NCBI GenBank assembly: GCA_934196075.1
Contig: CAKPVW010000013.1
Span: 1-42,194, forward strand
Direction: 5' to 3'
Length of the DNA stretch: 42,194 nt
DNA from: an uncultured Anaerovibrio sp.
GTDB lineage: Bacteria; Bacillota; Negativicutes; Selenomonadales; Selenomonadaceae
Every line of letters begins with the position of its first letter. Position 1 is the first letter of the stretch. Below, piece after piece: positions 32,980 to 40,848 of the stretch. The notes beneath the pieces were generated by a model. That model made no database searches. It had not been told where the DNA came from and saw only the letters and a program-made list of their open reading frames with translations. Position numbers and translations under genes: made by a program.

Positions 32980-34041
32980 ATGGCATCAATCTCAAAAAAA
33001 GAATTTGGACGTCTCAGCAATGGTTCCCTGGTATATAGCTATACCTTAGAAAACCGTGCTGGAGCAAAAGCTACAATTATCACCTATGGCGCAAGAATCC
33101 AAAGCTTTATAGTTCCTGACAAGGAGGGTAATTTCAGGGATATCATTCTAGGCTTTGACACTGCCAAAGGCTACGAGGAGGAAACCTTCTACATGGGAGC
33201 TATTGTAGGTCCTCATGCCAACCGTATTCAGAATGCTGAATTTACTCTCAACGATACTACCTATTATTTGGAATGCAATGATGGCGCCAATCATACCAAC
33301 AATCTTCACAGTGGCAGCACGGGCTTCCATGCTAAGCTCTGGGGCGCAGAGGTACGTGATGGCAAGCTGCAGATGTGGCAGTTCCGCCCAGATGGCGAAG
33401 GCGGCTTCCCTGGCACTCTTACAGCTCAGGTTACCTACGAACTTACTGAGACAAATGCTCTGAAAATTGATTATCAGGTAACCTCTGATACAGATACCAT
33501 CTGCAATATGACCAACCATAGCTACTTTAACCTGAACGGTATTGGCGGCGGCAGTATTTTGAACCACAAGCTGCAGATTATGGCAGATAGCCTTACCGAA
33601 TCCGATGCTGAAGCTTTGCCTAATGGCAAAATCTATCAGGCTGAGGGAACTCCTATGGACTTCCGCCAGCTTACTCCTATTGGTCAGCGGATTGATGATG
33701 ATTTTCAACAGCTCATCTGGGGAGCTGGCTATGACCACAACTGGATTCTCAGCGGCCCTGTAAAAGATGGTCTGCGTCAGGCTGCCTTTGCTGTTTCCGA
33801 AGAAAGCGGTATTACCCTTAGCGTATACACTGATATGCCAGGCATGCAGTTCTACAGTGGTAATTTCCTAGATGGCACTCCTGGCAAAAAGGATATTCCA
33901 TGCAAGCGCCGCAGCGGCTTTGCTTTAGAAACTCAGTATTTCCCTAATTCCCCTATGCATCCAGAATTTCCTCAACCTATATTAAAAGCAGGAAAAACCT
34001 GGAATTCCACCACTGTTTTTAAAGCTGGTATAGAAAAATAA
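32980..34041 (+). CDS. galM: Aldose 1-epimerase (mutarotase)
   Basis: The protein has 353 residues forming a galactose-mutarotase-like beta-sandwich. The substrate-binding arginine segment GPHANRIQNA, catalytic histidine motif TNHSYFNLNG and catalytic glutamate motif ALETQYFPNSPMHPEFP near the end are all present. It interconverts alpha and beta anomers of aldoses. Divergent placement with araDBA and a shared operator motif suggest the physiological substrate is L-arabinose and not only galactose. No signal peptide is seen, so it is cytosolic. The ATG follows AAAAGGGG. Confidence 0.93.
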   Translation: MASISKKEFGRLSNGSLVYSYTLENRAGAKATIITYGARIQSFIVPDKEGNFRDIILGFDTAKGYEEETFYMGAIVGPHANRIQNAEFTLNDTTYYLECNDGANHTNNLHSGSTGFHAKLWGAEVRDGKLQMWQFRPDGEGGFPGTLTAQVTYELTETNALKIDYQVTSDTDTICNMTNHSYFNLNGIGGGSILNHKLQIMADSLTESDAEALPNGKIYQAEGTPMDFRQLTPIGQRIDDDFQQLIWGAGYDHNWILSGPVKDGLRQAAFAVSEESGITLSVYTDMPGMQFYSGNFLDGTPGKKDIPCKRRSGFALETQYFPNSPMHPEFPQPILKAGKTWNSTTVFKAGIEK

Positions 34042-34049
34042 ATTTTTTT

Positions 34050-34094
34050 AGGAACTATGTCATTGAAATATCCTATAATGACGTGGTTCCTTTT
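34050..34094 (+). terminator. Terminator of galM
   Basis: AGGAAC...GTCATT pairs with AATGAC...GTTCCT, giving an interrupted 12-bp stem, followed by TTTTC. An upstream A/T run means it may also work in reverse. Confidence 0.8.
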
Positions 34095-34248
34095 CTTATG
34101 CTACTATTGTCCCTTTTCTTTTTTATTGATTTTATGGTAGGATATTATATATGGATATATATGCATTATTTTAATTTTTTATTTACAAACACATTAATTG
34201 GATTTTCATCCCATTGATATTATTATAACGCAAAGGAGATTGGACAAT

Positions 34249-35313
34249 ATGAAGGCTATCAGCGTAGACAAGCTGCAGCCGGGTATGGAACTAGCCCGCA
34301 CCGTCGTTAACGACGATATGGTGGTAATACTTTCCGAAAATACCCTGCTCACCAAGGCACATATTACCAGATTGGGCTTTTTGAAGATTCCCTCTGTATA
34401 CATCAAGGACGAATATGAGCTAAGCCCTAATTATCAATCAGTAATGGCTCTTTTCAATCGAGGCAATGCTTTTGCCTCAGAGTACAAGGAAGTTCTCCGA
34501 GAAGTAAATTCCATTATTGAAGCCACTGCTCATACAGGTCGGATTCCCGTAGATAAAAGTAAGCAGCTTGTGCAGAATTCACTGGCCCCTATGTCCAAAC
34601 AAAGCGGTGTTATTGATTATCTCTACGAATTAAACCACATGGCAGATGATTTATACAATCACTCCATGCGAGTTGCCATCCTGACCGGTGTTATTGGCAA
34701 GTGGCTCTACAAAAAGCCTCGTGAAATTAATGATCTTATCATGGCTGGCTTCCTACATGATATTGGCAAAACAAAATTCCCTGACAGACTTCAGTCTCGT
34801 AGAGTTGAATCCCTAAAGGGAGAGGATTTTGAACGCTATATGCAGCATACCATTGATGGATCTCATATGATTAACGAAGATCCTCATATTGCCGAGGGTG
34901 TAAAACTTGCGGCTCTGCAGCACCATGAATATACAGATGGCAGTGGCTTCCCCTTCGGCATCAAGGGGAAGGAAATCCATGAATACGCCAAGATCGTTGC
35001 CATTGCAGATCTATATGACAATATAACCACGGAACGGGAGGGCTTTGTCCGCCAGACTCCTTTTGATGCTATCGCCAAAATTACTGAAGATATGTATACC
35101 AAGCTGGATCCAACTATCAGTGTTACCATTCTCAAGAGAATCAAGGACGCCTTCCTAGGCTCCAAAGTAATGCTAAATAATGGCTTGGTGGGTACTATTG
35201 TCAACTATCCTAATGATTTTTCCCAACACCCTCTGGTACGCATAGATCAGGAAAATGTGGTGGATTTAAATCAACACAAAGACATCAAGATTATTGAATA
35301 CAACCAAAAATAA
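34249..35313 (+). CDS. HD-GYP-domain protein (candidate c-di-GMP phosphodiesterase)
   Basis: The protein has 354 residues from the ATG at 34249, which follows AAAGGAG; the open frame extends 17 codons upstream without a ribosome-binding site. An N-terminal region (1-120) precedes the HD-GYP domain. Metal ligands include H138, HDIGK (170-174), HH at 225-226 and D254. The signature reads HHEYTDGSGFP, so GYP is GFP, a known type of variation. A short C-terminal beta-rich extension follows (about 290-354). It would hydrolyse cyclic di-GMP in the cytoplasm. PelD, a c-di-GMP receptor, is encoded 6 kb away, so a functional connection is plausible. It has no membrane segment and no receiver domain. 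Confidence 0.9.
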   Translation: MKAISVDKLQPGMELARTVVNDDMVVILSENTLLTKAHITRLGFLKIPSVYIKDEYELSPNYQSVMALFNRGNAFASEYKEVLREVNSIIEATAHTGRIPVDKSKQLVQNSLAPMSKQSGVIDYLYELNHMADDLYNHSMRVAILTGVIGKWLYKKPREINDLIMAGFLHDIGKTKFPDRLQSRRVESLKGEDFERYMQHTIDGSHMINEDPHIAEGVKLAALQHHEYTDGSGFPFGIKGKEIHEYAKIVAIADLYDNITTEREGFVRQTPFDAIAKITEDMYTKLDPTISVTILKRIKDAFLGSKVMLNNGLVGTIVNYPNDFSQHPLVRIDQENVVDLNQHKDIKIIEYNQK

Positions 35314-35370
35314 ATAACGAGGTGTCCGATGTCCCCTACCTCTGTATGTGGCGGGATGTCATGCTGGGGT

Positions 35371-35465
35371 TATAATATGCCCTAGGCATTCCATATGAAA
35401 AGATGATGATTATATCAGACTGGCTGAATTTTTCTGCCACGGTATATCATCGTCTTTTTCTTTTC
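35371..35465 (+). terminator. Strong interrupted hairpin with T-run (HD-GYP terminator or small RNA)
   Basis: AAAAGATGATGAT... (from 35398) pairs with ...ATCATCGTCTTTT (to about 35460) with one bulge, an inner TGGC/GCCA hairpin and a T-rich tail. A TATAAT lies at 35371-35376, so it could also be a short independent RNA. The remaining 35466-35590 shows nothing else recognisable. Confidence 0.55.
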
Positions 35466-35590
35466 TAACAAACGCATCCATATCCTCTATATCTACTTTC
35501 GTATTACTGACAAATAAGATAAAATTCCCCTTTCTACAGTGATATAAATAATATTTTCTAAAGAATTCTTAATTGAGTGAAAATTTCAAC

Positions 35591-35619
35591 TTGACAAAAT
35601 AACTATATCAGTCTACAAT
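35591..35619 (+). promoter_or_regulatory. Promoter of the sugar ABC transporter operon
   Basis: TTGACA and TACAAT are separated by 17 nt. Transcription would start near 35626, giving a leader of about 315 nt before the binding-protein gene. Confidence 0.8.
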
Positions 35620-35630
35620 AACAATAAGAA

Positions 35631-35641
35631 CTGTGCACGAG
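35631..35641. promoter_or_regulatory. Putative ara operator 3 (transporter)
   Basis: CTGTGCACGAG is the exact reverse complement of the site upstream of galM (32838-32848). It lies just downstream of the -10 element, at the start of the transcript, a classic repressor position. Confidence 0.6.
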
Positions 35642-35872
35642 CACTACAAAAACAAAAGTGCAGCATATGATATGTACTGCTTGACCTTTGCGATGTTATC
35701 AGACCTTATGGGCGATAGGCTGAAACAGGATAAAGAAAAGGAGCACAGTCCATATGTGGACGAACAGTTTTACAGGCAATTATTGCTGTGGTATCATCAA
35801 AAATTTTTAAGGAGGAAAGAGGTATCTAGTATGGAAGCTAGCTTGATGTTTAGCTTCGGAGGTGAGCTTTGA
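35633..35872 (+). CDS. Possible small leader protein before the transporter genes
   Basis: This is a 79-codon open frame in the 315-nt leader. Its GTG start falls inside the operator and within about 7 nt of the predicted transcript start, and no ribosome-binding site precedes it or any internal ATG. The amino-acid mix looks protein-like and helical (for example YVDEQFYRQLLLWYHQ), with a charged middle, but I recognise no family. It may be a leaderless or leader peptide, or only an untranslated leader RNA. Confidence 0.3.
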   Translation: MHEHYKNKSAAYDMYCLTFAMLSDLMGDRLKQDKEKEHSPYVDEQFYRQLLLWYHQKFLRRKEVSSMEASLMFSFGGEL

Positions 35873-35942
35873 TAGCTAAGACCGATTTAGCAGGGGAAAA
35901 CAAAGCTCGGAGTTATCAATCTAGGAAAGAAGGAGTACAACA

Positions 35943-37082
35943 ATGAAGAAAATTATATGTGTGTTAACCTGTGTACTCATGTTTACCTTAATGCTGGTAG
36001 GCTGTGGTGGCGGAGACAAACAGGCTGCAAAATCTGACGGTAAAATTAAAATTGGTGTTTCCATTTGGAGTTCCACTGACGTATTAGGTTCCCAGTGCAA
36101 ACGCATCATTGATGCAGCTGCTGATGCTCTGAACGTAGAGGTTCAGTATGTAGATCAGGGTCATGTATCTGAGAAGGTTACTGCTTCTGTTGAGTCTTTG
36201 GTAGCAGCTGGCTGCCAGGGTATCATCATCTGCAACTCCTCTGATACCGAGATGGCTTCCGCTATCAAGACCTGTAATGACAATGGCGTATATCTCGCTC
36301 AGTTCTTCCGCATTATTGACAAGAACAAGAATGCAGATATCTATGAGCAGGCTGTAAAGTCTCCTTATTACATGGGTGCTGTACATGAGAATGAAGTTGA
36401 AAACGGCAAGAAGCTGGTTCAGATTCTCATTGACAAGAAGTGCCGCAACATCGGCCTCATTGGCTGGGAGCAGGGCGATGCTACCTGGTTAGGCAGATGG
36501 GAAGGCTACAAGGCTGGTGTTGAGGAGTGGAATGCTGCTCACCCATCCGATCAGGTTAAGCTGTCCGATCCTCAGTATGCTGGGACTTCCTCCGAAGGTG
36601 GCGCAAAGGCTGCCGAGGCTCTTATGAGTGCAGATCCTACTTTGGATGCTCTGATTCCTGCTGGCGGCGGCGGCGACCCTCTCCAGGGCGCTATTGCAGC
36701 TGTAGAGCGTGCAGGCAAGACTCAGACCATCAAAATCGTTTCCACCGACTTCCTGCCTGACCTGGGCGAAAGACTGGAGAATGGTTCCATCGCTGGTGAG
36801 TCCGGCGGTCACTATTGCGATCCTCTCTATGCCTTCATGATGGTTTACAACGCAATCAAGGGTAACTACACTGGCATCGAAAACAACTTCATTGATATTC
36901 AGTTCCCTTATCTGTATGTATCCTCCCCTAAGGACTATGGCGAGTATGACAAGTACTTCGTAAAGCAGCTTCCTTACACCAGCAACGAGCTTGTTGAAAT
37001 GGCTAAGTTGCCACTGGATCAGCTGAAGGAAGCAGCTTCCAAGCTGTCTATCGAAGATGCAGCAGCACGTTCAGCTAAATAA
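35943..37082 (+). CDS. Sugar ABC transporter substrate-binding lipoprotein (RbsB-like)
   Basis: The protein has 379 residues. A lipoprotein signal peptide ends in the lipobox LVGC (Cys20), followed by a Gly-rich spacer. The mature protein is a periplasmic-binding-protein-like domain of the ribose/galactose/arabinose class (IKIGVSIWSSTDVLGSQ; GIIICNSSDTEMASAI; ALIPAGGGGDPLQGAIAAVE). It delivers sugar to the two permeases encoded downstream. Pairing with araDBA/galM through the shared operator motif points to L-arabinose or a related pentose. The ATG follows AAGGAG. In codon pattern it looks highly expressed, and an intercistronic terminator follows. Confidence 0.9.
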   Translation: MKKIICVLTCVLMFTLMLVGCGGGDKQAAKSDGKIKIGVSIWSSTDVLGSQCKRIIDAAADALNVEVQYVDQGHVSEKVTASVESLVAAGCQGIIICNSSDTEMASAIKTCNDNGVYLAQFFRIIDKNKNADIYEQAVKSPYYMGAVHENEVENGKKLVQILIDKKCRNIGLIGWEQGDATWLGRWEGYKAGVEEWNAAHPSDQVKLSDPQYAGTSSEGGAKAAEALMSADPTLDALIPAGGGGDPLQGAIAAVERAGKTQTIKIVSTDFLPDLGERLENGSIAGESGGHYCDPLYAFMMVYNAIKGNYTGIENNFIDIQFPYLYVSSPKDYGEYDKYFVKQLPYTSNELVEMAKLPLDQLKEAASKLSIEDAAARSAK

Positions 37083-37083
37083 T

Positions 37084-37153
37084 TTATTTCCAAGGCTGAA
37101 ATAAACACTGCAATGGAAGGTAGCCGGCATCAAAACCGATGCCGGCTATTTTT
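37084..37153 (+). terminator. Intercistronic hairpins and terminator after the binding protein
   Basis: The first hairpin (TTATTTC/GAAATAA, 37084-37104) is followed by a perfect 10-bp stem (TAGCCGGCAT/ATGCCGGCTA, 37121-37148) and TTTTT. Partial termination would make more binding protein than membrane components. Confidence 0.8.
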
Positions 37154-37181
37154 GTAGGGATTTATCCCAGAAGGAGACGAC

Positions 37182-38150
37182 ATGGATTCAACTAAGAATG
37201 CTGTGAGCGGGAAAAAAATGTCTGCCAAGGTAAAGGGCTATCTCATCCTTTTCTCTTTGGTATTCGTGTCCTGGCTCATATTCAAAATTTTAACTCCGGA
37301 TAACTTCGGTTCTCCAGAAAATATGCTCAGCTATTTTCAGGCAAGTCTTATTGCCTCCGCTGGTGCTGTAGGATTTTACTTTGTTCTGGTTATGGGAATG
37401 TTTGATTTCTCCATAGGTGCTGCCATTATTTTAGCCTCCATTATAGGCTGTAAGCTGGCTGCTTCCATGGGCTTTGGCTATATGGGGCTCATCGTTGGCT
37501 GTATAGTAGCAGGTGCTATTATTGGCATACTCAATGGTGTTTTCTACATCAAACTCCGTATTCCATCTATGATTGTAACCACCGGTTTAGCTCTGATTTA
37601 TGAGGCTACTGCCAATATTATTGCTGGCGGTGTGGAGCAGACTCTCCCCTCCGACCTGCGCATGTTTGGTCAGATGCCTGGCAACTTAATCCTTGCCCTG
37701 CTTACCTTTGCCGCAGCATATTTTATTTTGAACTACACTAAAATTGGTACCTATACCTATGCAATAGGCAGCAACGAGTTCATTGCCAAGAATATGGGTA
37801 TCAATGTCAATAAGTACAAGATTCTGGCCTTTGTTATCAGTGGTATTTTCTTCGGTATTATGTCTATTCTCACCATCAGCTATGGTTCATCTATGGTAGC
37901 TGTAACCGGTATGGCCTCCATGAGCCGCAACTTTATTCCTACTATGGGCTGCTTCTTTGGTGTTGCCTTCAAAAAATACGGCATGCCAATTCAGGCCATT
38001 ATTCTAGGCGAGTTTATGATTAATATCATTTTCTATGGCTTCGTTGCGCTAGGTGCACCAACCGCTATTCAGGATGTAATTACCGGCTTTGCACTGTTGA
38101 TTATCATTACCCTTACCACCAAAATAAACAAGGGTGAAATCGTTAAATAA
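37182..38150 (+). CDS. Sugar ABC transporter permease (RbsC/BPD_transp_2 family), first of two
   Basis: The protein has 322 residues with 8-10 hydrophobic segments and belongs to the branched-chain/ribose permease family. The early MGMFDFSIGAAIILASIIG segment and the coupling-region NMGINVNKYKI match the family. It is not a close copy of the second permease (39675-40646), so the transporter core is probably a heterodimer. It is preceded by AGGAGA and followed 14 nt later by the ATPase gene. Confidence 0.9.
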   Translation: MDSTKNAVSGKKMSAKVKGYLILFSLVFVSWLIFKILTPDNFGSPENMLSYFQASLIASAGAVGFYFVLVMGMFDFSIGAAIILASIIGCKLAASMGFGYMGLIVGCIVAGAIIGILNGVFYIKLRIPSMIVTTGLALIYEATANIIAGGVEQTLPSDLRMFGQMPGNLILALLTFAAAYFILNYTKIGTYTYAIGSNEFIAKNMGINVNKYKILAFVISGIFFGIMSILTISYGSSMVAVTGMASMSRNFIPTMGCFFGVAFKKYGMPIQAIILGEFMINIIFYGFVALGAPTAIQDVITGFALLIIITLTTKINKGEIVK

Positions 38151-38164
38151 GGAGGAGAACATAG

Positions 38165-39664
38165 ATGAGTGAAATAAGATTACAGGTTCAGAATCTGTGT
38201 AAATCCTTTGGTATAACCAAGGCAGTGCAGAATGTTTCCTTCAATATCAATAAAGGAGAGGTTCATGCTCTGATAGGAGAAAATGGTTCTGGTAAATCTA
38301 CCCTAACCAATATGCTGACAGGTATTTACACCATTGGCAGCGGCAAATTTATCCTAGATGGCAAGGAGGTTCATCCTAAGAATCAGGTAGATGCCAACCT
38401 AGAGGGAATTTCCATTATCGTTCAGGAGTTAGGCACACTTTCCGGCCTGACGGTAGCAGAGAATATCTTCTTAGGCCATGAGGATCAGTTTGTAAAGCAT
38501 GGCATCAAAAACAGAGAGGCTATTAACCGCAAGGCCAACGAGCTGCTGCAGCAATATGGCTTTAAGCATATCAAGGCTGAGCATCAAATTGATGAATATA
38601 ATTTTGAGGATCGCAAGCTGGTAGAAATTGTTAAGGCCACCTACTTCCATCCCAAAATTGTAGTTATTGATGAAACCACTACCGCCCTTTCTCAGGAAGG
38701 CCGTGAAGAGCTGTACAAGCATATGGATCGCATCCGCAAGGAAGGCAACACGGTTATTTTCATCTCCCATGACCTGCCGGAGGTTCTGGACAAATCTGAT
38801 ACCATTACCATCATGCGTGATGGCGTCTACATTGATACTGTCAAAAGTGCTGATGTTACCGAGGATGATTTGAAACGTCTCATGGTTGGCCGTGAGGTTA
38901 CTGGTGATTATTATCGTCCAGACTATGATGAGAAAGTTTCCGATGAAGTTGTCCTTTCCGCGAGAAATGTTTCCGTACCAGGTGTGCTGGAGGATATATC
39001 CTTTGATTTACACAAGGGAGAAATTTTGGGCTTTGGCGGTCTGTCTGAATCTGGCATGCACGAGGTGGGCAAAGCCATCTTTGGTGCCTCCTATGACCGT
39101 ACTGGTACAGTTACCCTGGCTGATGGCACAGAAATCAATGATATTCCTACTGCTATCAAGCATAGCATTGCCTATACCTCCAAGGACCGTGATAATGAAT
39201 CCATTATTATGAATCAAAGCATTGGTGACAATATCACCTTGCCTTCCCTAGATGATTTAGCTGGCAAATTCAAACTCCTTAGCGACAAGAAGCTTAGTGA
39301 TTTTGCTAACAAATTTGCGGCTCAGATGTCAGTAAAAATGCAGAACATCGATCAGTTTGTTTCTGATTTGTCTGGTGGTAACAAACAAAAGGTTGTCCTG
39401 GCTCGCTGGATTGGCAAGGATTCTGATATTTTGGTACTGGATTCTCCAACCCGTGGTATTGATATCAAGGTTAAGCAGGATATTTATCAGCTAATGGACA
39501 CTATGCGCAAGCATAACAAATCCATTATTATGATTTCTGAGGAGCTTATGGAGCTTATCGGCATGTGCGACCGTATTATCATTATGAAGGACGGCAAGCT
39601 GAATGGTGAGCTGCCAAGAAGCAGAGATTTGGATGAGAACCTGCTGATTTCCAAGATGGTATAA
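38165..39664 (+). CDS. Sugar ABC transporter ATPase with tandem nucleotide-binding domains (RbsA/MglA-like)
   Basis: The protein has 499 residues. NBD1 (about 1-245) has an intact Walker A (GENGSGKST, 38-46) and Walker B with catalytic Glu (VVIDE, E170), but its signature is YNFED (145-149) in place of LSxGQ. NBD2 (about 260-499) has a degenerate Walker A (GLSESGMHE), an intact LSGGN signature (402-406) and Walker B LVLDS, where Ser427 replaces the catalytic Glu. One composite ATP site (NBD1 Walker motifs with the NBD2 signature) is therefore complete and the other is dead. It energises uptake through the two flanking permeases. Confidence 0.93.
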   Translation: MSEIRLQVQNLCKSFGITKAVQNVSFNINKGEVHALIGENGSGKSTLTNMLTGIYTIGSGKFILDGKEVHPKNQVDANLEGISIIVQELGTLSGLTVAENIFLGHEDQFVKHGIKNREAINRKANELLQQYGFKHIKAEHQIDEYNFEDRKLVEIVKATYFHPKIVVIDETTTALSQEGREELYKHMDRIRKEGNTVIFISHDLPEVLDKSDTITIMRDGVYIDTVKSADVTEDDLKRLMVGREVTGDYYRPDYDEKVSDEVVLSARNVSVPGVLEDISFDLHKGEILGFGGLSESGMHEVGKAIFGASYDRTGTVTLADGTEINDIPTAIKHSIAYTSKDRDNESIIMNQSIGDNITLPSLDDLAGKFKLLSDKKLSDFANKFAAQMSVKMQNIDQFVSDLSGGNKQKVVLARWIGKDSDILVLDSPTRGIDIKVKQDIYQLMDTMRKHNKSIIMISEELMELIGMCDRIIIMKDGKLNGELPRSRDLDENLLISKMV

Positions 39665-39674
39665 GGAGAAAGTT

Positions 39675-40646
39675 ATGGCTGACAAAGAGAAAACATTATC
39701 CAAAGAGGAAGAACTGGCCAAGGCTTCCCGCATGAATAAAATCCGGACTTATCTGCCGGTAGTTGGCCTAGTGGCAATATTTGCCCTGTTCAACTTCCTT
39801 ACCGATGGAGGTATGAGCAGTCAAAGAAATCTGACTTTGCTTTTAAATCAGATTTATGTAGGTATGATTGCAGCAACTGGCGTATTCTTTATTATGACCA
39901 TGGGAGGCTTGGATTTCTCTCAGGGCTCTATTCTGGGTATTTCCTCTATTGCTGTATGTATTCTTTCCCAATATGGTATTGGTGTTGCCATTGCCGGTGG
40001 TGTGGTGGCTGGCGCAGTGATTGGTGCGATTAACGGTTACTTCTATGTAAACCGCAAGATTGCCTCCTTCATAGTTACCATCTGTACCATGTTCCTGTTC
40101 CGTGGTTTTATCAAATACATGGCCTCCAACTCCCCTGTCAGAGCTAGCATGGATGTTTATGATTTTGACCACATTGAGATGAAGCTGCCTTTGATGCTGC
40201 TGATTTTGGCTATTTCCTTTGTAGCCTTCCGCTACACTAAATTTGGTACTTATCTAAAGGCGATTGGTGCTGGTGAAAAAGGTGCCATGTTTGCTGGTAT
40301 TCGCACTGACCGCATGAAATTCTTGATTTATACCTTGGCTGGTGCTATGACCGGTTTGGCAGCCTTTATCAATATTGCCAAAAACGGCTCTGCCACAGCT
40401 AATGTAGGTAATCAGCTGGAAACCCAGATTCTGATTGCTCTGGTACTAGGCGGTATGCCTATATCCGGCGGTGCCAAGGTTCGCTTCTCCAATATTATTG
40501 TTGGTACCCTGCTGTATTATGTGCTTTACAGTGGTCTTACCATGATGGGCTTGACAACTCAAACTATGCAGCTTATTCAGGGTGTTATCTTCCTGATTTT
40601 CGTAGCTGTCTTTGCTGATCGCCAGTCTCTCAAGGTAATAAAATAA
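39675..40646 (+). CDS. Sugar ABC transporter permease (RbsC/BPD_transp_2 family), second of two
   Basis: The protein has 323 residues with 8-10 membrane segments. After a charged cytoplasmic N-terminus (1-28), the family motif MTMGGLDFSQGSILGISS and the coupling-region segment AIGAGEKGAMFAGIRTDRMKF are clear. It starts 10 nt after the ATPase stop with AAGGAG. It is the likely heterodimer partner of the first permease and the last gene of the transporter operon. Confidence 0.92.
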   Translation: MADKEKTLSKEEELAKASRMNKIRTYLPVVGLVAIFALFNFLTDGGMSSQRNLTLLLNQIYVGMIAATGVFFIMTMGGLDFSQGSILGISSIAVCILSQYGIGVAIAGGVVAGAVIGAINGYFYVNRKIASFIVTICTMFLFRGFIKYMASNSPVRASMDVYDFDHIEMKLPLMLLILAISFVAFRYTKFGTYLKAIGAGEKGAMFAGIRTDRMKFLIYTLAGAMTGLAAFINIAKNGSATANVGNQLETQILIALVLGGMPISGGAKVRFSNIIVGTLLYYVLYSGLTMMGLTTQTMQLIQGVIFLIFVAVFADRQSLKVIK

Positions 40647-40698
40647 TTTTCTATAATCCCTCTTTACTATATCTCCTACCAATTCATAATATGACTTA

Positions 40699-40735
40699 CA
40701 AAATGAGGCTATCGCAAGGTAGTCTCATTTTATTT
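40699..40735 (+). terminator. Terminator of the sugar transporter operon
   Basis: AAAATGAG.CTA pairs with TAG.CTCATTTT around a short loop and is followed by a T-rich sequence, 50 nt after the last permease gene. Confidence 0.8.
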
Positions 40736-40848
40736 GATTGAATCCCTCTCATCTAATTAGTGCACAATCAAAAAGTATAAACATTTTCTTTTAATGATAT
40801 AGGAGTTATAATATGCATAGCTAAATCTTAATCCTAGGAGATGAATAC

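Noticed and set aside
40760..40765. Fourth GTGCAC site, upstream of the DUF401 gene
   Set aside because: Only the 6-bp core matches. The flanks differ from the three ara-type sites and a 6-mer is expected by chance.
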